Below, in pieces: positions 61,217-64,000 of a stretch of 64,000 nucleotides of DNA. How positions within the stretch are numbered: position 1 is the stretch's first letter; the number at the start of each line of letters is the position of its first letter. The notes below the pieces were generated by a model that was given only the letters and a program-made list of their open reading frames with translations, was not told where the DNA came from and searched no databases. The DNA lies in NCBI GenBank assembly GCA_965371805.1, contig CBDUZW010000013.1, positions 1 to 64,000 on the forward strand, in the 5' to 3' direction. A program made the position numbers and the translations under genes. This stretch comes from JAOZTV01 sp965371805 (GTDB lineage: Bacteria > Acidobacteriota > Aminicenantia > UBA2199).

Positions 61217-63871
61217 ATGCCAATTAATTATTTCCCACAAAAGATAATTTCATTAATACTCATTGGACTTTTTTCATTGATCTATAATAGTTATCCAGAT
61301 GAAATATGGAATAAGTTAAGCAATAAAGAAAATGCCACTTTCTTTCAAATTCAAGAAGCTGCAATAAGTTTTTACAAAACCATAAAAACAGGCCGTAAAC
61401 CTGGCTATAAGCAGTATAAAAGATGGGAAAATTTTGCCCGGCAACGTTTAAACCAAAATGGTATTTTTGATATGTCATTAAATTATAAGGGGTGGGTTGA
61501 AAAACAAACCCGTTTTTCAACACCTGATACTACCTCAAATGATGCAGATTGGCATCCAGTAGGTCCAGTATCCTCTAATAATATTAGTGGTATTGGTCGC
61601 CTAAATTGTATTACTTTTGACCCACATAATAGTGACATAATATGGGTAGGAGCTCCAACCGGAGGATTATGGAAATCCATAGATCGTGGTAAAACATGGT
61701 CCACTAATACTGATAGACTCCCGAATTTAGGAGTAAGCGATATTGTGATCCATCCACATAATTCAAATATTATGTATATTGCAACAGGTGATAAACAAAG
61801 GGGCAGTGCACTAAGCTATGGAGTAATGAAGTCTATAGATGGAGGACTTACATGGAATTTCACCGATCTTAACCCGGAGGTAGCTGATAAATTCAAAATC
61901 GGAAAATTGCTATTTCACCCGGAGGATTCAGATACACTATTATGTGCTGTAAATAAGGGGATTTATAAAACAGTTGATGCTGGTTTGAATTGGAAATTAA
62001 AAGAGAGTGGTGATTTTTTTGATTTGGAAGTACACCCCTCTAAATCCAATTATTGGTATGCTTCCCTCAGTAAAAATGGTGTTTATAGATCTACTGATTC
62101 AGGTGAAACATGGAGCAGACTAACTAAAGGACTTCCTTTGCCGGGTAATGATATTGGAAGGATCGCTATTGCAATTTCTGAGTCTTCTCCTGATATTGTA
62201 TATGCTCTCTATTGTCAGGACCGCATTGGAGAAGGGTGGATCTGGGGATTATATGGACTTTATCGTAGTATTAATGGGGGTAATAATTGGACATTGCAGG
62301 CTCGAGCCCCAAATATTCTTGGATGGGAAACGAATGGATCTGGAACAGGTGGACAGGGAGGATATGCTCTAGTGCTTCAGGTAAACCCTCAGAATCCAAA
62401 TATGTTAATTGCAGGCTCAGTTAATTTATGGAGATCTGCAGATGCAGGTGTCTCCTGGAAGGGAGCATCTTTTAATACAACTAGCACTATTGTGCATCCT
62501 GACTTTCATGAGGTTGCCTATTTACCTGGTAGTTCTTTGGTGGTTTTTGCCTGTCATGATGGTGGATTACATCGTTCTGATGATCATTGTGACTCCTGGA
62601 CAGATCTCAGCAACGGACTTGGAATACACCAGGTCTACCGGATCGGGTTGGATAAACAGAACTCACATAGATTTGCCTTAGGTGCACAGGATAATGGCTC
62701 TTCATTATTAAATACAGACTGGCGAATTATCGGCGGGGGAGATGGAATGGAATGTATGATTGATTATCAAAATCCAAACATCATTTACTCGTCCTCCCAG
62801 TTTGGTAGAATATCCATATCTACAAATAATGGTGCTTCAAGAACTCCTGTATTTTCGAATACATCTGGTACATTTGCCTGGACAGCGCCACTGATTATGG
62901 ATCCTTTCTCCTCAAATACGATCTATACTGCATCAACAGCGGTATTCAAAAGTACCGATCGGGGTAGAAATCCAACACCAATAAGTCTTCAATTAAGTAC
63001 CCTACCAATAAAAACATTAAAAATATCCTCATCGGATACCAGAGTTCTTATCGCTTCTGATGGACTGTCTATTTTCTGCACTAAGAATGGAGGCTCCAGT
63101 TGGGAGGAGCTTAATAACCAGCCATTTCCTGACTATATTACTGATATTGCGATCCATCCGTTAAACTCTGATATTCTTTGGGCAACTGTTGGTGGATATG
63201 GCCGTTGGAATGGCGGATATGCCTGGTTAAATATCCCCTATGAGATAGATAAACCAAAAGTTTTCTATAGTATAGATGGTGGAAAAGTATGGAGTAATAT
63301 TTCAGGTCAACTACCCAATGTCCCAGCAAATTGTTTAGTTGTAGATCCCGTTTCAATAGCAGTTTATCTTGGTACTGATCTTGGAGTATTTTACTCATCT
63401 TCCGGTACAGGGGATTGGAAAAGTTTTGATATTGGACTGCCAAATATTATTATTACTGAATTAGAAATACATCAGAATTCATCCAGTATTTTTGCTGCAA
63501 CATTTGGACGGGGAGTCTGGACCTCACCATTAGCAGATGATATCGTTGTTCTCCCGCCCCTCTCTTTTAATGGAGAGCTTATTACTAATAGATCACTATT
63601 ATCAACCGAATATATTCTTGATTTAAATTGGATAGCAAATCCAAACAATGTTGATAAAAATGGAGATTCTACTATTCGTAATTATTTAATTTATGAAATT
63701 ACAGATCAAAAAAAAAAATTAATATCAGAATTTAATGGTAATACTTTTAATTATTCTATTAGAGGCTTTAATAATAGTGATATAAACTTAACCTTTGGGA
63801 TTACTGCAAAAAATTTCGAGGGAGATGAAAGCAACTTTGCATTTTTTATGATTTCTCCTCTTGGAGAGTAA
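61217..63871 (+). CDS. Secreted BNR/Asp-box beta-propeller protein
   Basis: An 884-residue secreted protein. After a signal peptide (IISLILIGLFSLIYNSYPDE) come repeated Asp-box motifs (SxDxGxTW) such as SIDRGKTWST, SIDGGLTWNF, STDSGETWSR, SINGGNNWTL and SADAGVSWKG. This is the fold of sortilin-like and xyloglucanase-like double propellers. Repeated phrases of the type HPHNSNIMYIATG mark the blade starts. The last 110 residues look like a fibronectin type III domain (SFNGELITNRSLLS, then NFEGDESNFAFF). Function is uncertain: glycan binding or hydrolysis. The start at 61217 has GGAGG in front; an ATG at 61205 overlaps that SD. Confidence 0.85.
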   Translation: MPINYFPQKIISLILIGLFSLIYNSYPDEIWNKLSNKENATFFQIQEAAISFYKTIKTGRKPGYKQYKRWENFARQRLNQNGIFDMSLNYKGWVEKQTRFSTPDTTSNDADWHPVGPVSSNNISGIGRLNCITFDPHNSDIIWVGAPTGGLWKSIDRGKTWSTNTDRLPNLGVSDIVIHPHNSNIMYIATGDKQRGSALSYGVMKSIDGGLTWNFTDLNPEVADKFKIGKLLFHPEDSDTLLCAVNKGIYKTVDAGLNWKLKESGDFFDLEVHPSKSNYWYASLSKNGVYRSTDSGETWSRLTKGLPLPGNDIGRIAIAISESSPDIVYALYCQDRIGEGWIWGLYGLYRSINGGNNWTLQARAPNILGWETNGSGTGGQGGYALVLQVNPQNPNMLIAGSVNLWRSADAGVSWKGASFNTTSTIVHPDFHEVAYLPGSSLVVFACHDGGLHRSDDHCDSWTDLSNGLGIHQVYRIGLDKQNSHRFALGAQDNGSSLLNTDWRIIGGGDGMECMIDYQNPNIIYSSSQFGRISISTNNGASRTPVFSNTSGTFAWTAPLIMDPFSSNTIYTASTAVFKSTDRGRNPTPISLQLSTLPIKTLKISSSDTRVLIASDGLSIFCTKNGGSSWEELNNQPFPDYITDIAIHPLNSDILWATVGGYGRWNGGYAWLNIPYEIDKPKVFYSIDGGKVWSNISGQLPNVPANCLVVDPVSIAVYLGTDLGVFYSSSGTGDWKSFDIGLPNIIITELEIHQNSSSIFAATFGRGVWTSPLADDIVVLPPLSFNGELITNRSLLSTEYILDLNWIANPNNVDKNGDSTIRNYLIYEITDQKKKLISEFNGNTFNYSIRGFNNSDINLTFGITAKNFEGDESNFAFFMISPLGE

Positions 63872-63894
63872 ATTAATAAATATGGAGAATAAAA

Positions 63895-64000
63895 ATGAAT
63901 GATCAATTAAGCAAGAACAGAGATAATGCTATTGAGTTTTACAAAATGGCATATAATGGAAACCCGAAAAAAGCAGCTGAATTATATGTGGGAGAAAAAT
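63895..64000 (+). CDS. 5' end of a SnoaL-like (NTF2-fold) protein, partial
   Basis: The frame from the ATG at 63895 (GGAG nine bases upstream) runs off the window after 35 codons. NAIEFYKMAYNGNPKKAAEL-YVGEK matches the N-terminus of SnoaL-like polyketide-cyclase family proteins (NTF2 fold), where FYxxxxNGxPxxAxxxYVG is followed by YxQHNP. It lies 23 bases after the BNR gene. Confidence 0.7.
   Translation, partial: MNDQLSKNRDNAIEFYKMAYNGNPKKAAELYVGEK

Overview
The window is a 64 kb stretch of chromosome from an AT-rich, diderm (Gram-negative) bacterium. The diderm assignment rests on a long-form YidC with a periplasmic domain, an OmpA-type protein, a TolC-family channel, a TonB-dependent receptor and many lipoproteins. 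The lineage cannot be fixed from sequence alone. Reg_prop-GGDEF sensors, six-bladed propeller proteins, C45 and C69 hydrolases and CarboxypepD-type TonB receptors are common in the Bacteroidota/Acidobacteriota-Aminicenantota range, but this is a weak inference. No CRISPR array, rRNA or intact prophage was seen.

Layout. 1-2.5 kb: the start of an off-window gene, a cluster of DnaA-box-like words, a decayed IS91-family transposase and a VapBC-type toxin-antitoxin pair. 2.5-8 kb: a double-length UvrA paralogue with four ABC ATPase modules, then a rubrerythrin. 8-14.4 kb (minus): the cluster rpmH-rnpA-yidD-yidC-jag-mnmE-mnmG; rnpA is interrupted by a homopolymer frameshift. 14.5-17.6 kb (minus): a TPR protein, a small secreted protein and an OmpA-family protein. 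17.8-29.7 kb (plus): a lipoprotein-fabH-DUF2007-U32 operon, a huge periplasmic-sensor diguanylate cyclase, and an operon of a flippase-like membrane protein, nrdR, hsp20, lon and thiL. 29.7-38.7 kb: envelope and signalling genes (propeller protein, FKBP lipoprotein, histidine kinase, two Opp-type permeases, metallophosphatase, tRNA-Asn, EAL-like/HDOD protein, STAS-like protein, cyclophilin-FKBP fusion, glycosyltransferase). 38.8-42 kb: TolC, a C45-type hydrolase and a tiny unknown gene. 42.1-49.4 kb (minus): cheW, a chemoreceptor and a CheY-like regulator, preceded by an NtrC-type regulator and its Cache-domain kinase. 49.6-64 kb: TonB receptor, acetyl-CoA synthetase, oligopeptide-binding protein, several secreted proteins, a C69 peptidase, an exported methyltransferase, a large BNR-repeat protein and the start of a SnoaL-like gene.

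The most interesting patterns are regulatory. At least seven genes have a good sigma70-type promoter whose -10 box ends only 5-9 bases before the start codon, which predicts leaderless mRNAs. The CheY-MCP-CheW operon has a sigma54 -24/-12 promoter with two matching palindromes 120-230 bases upstream, next to the genes for an NtrC-type activator and its kinase. Two different GTAG-hairpin (REP-like) elements lie between the chemoreceptor and cheW. The most unusual protein is the four-ATPase UvrA fusion, which lacks both UvrB-binding domains and has a palindrome inside its promoter.
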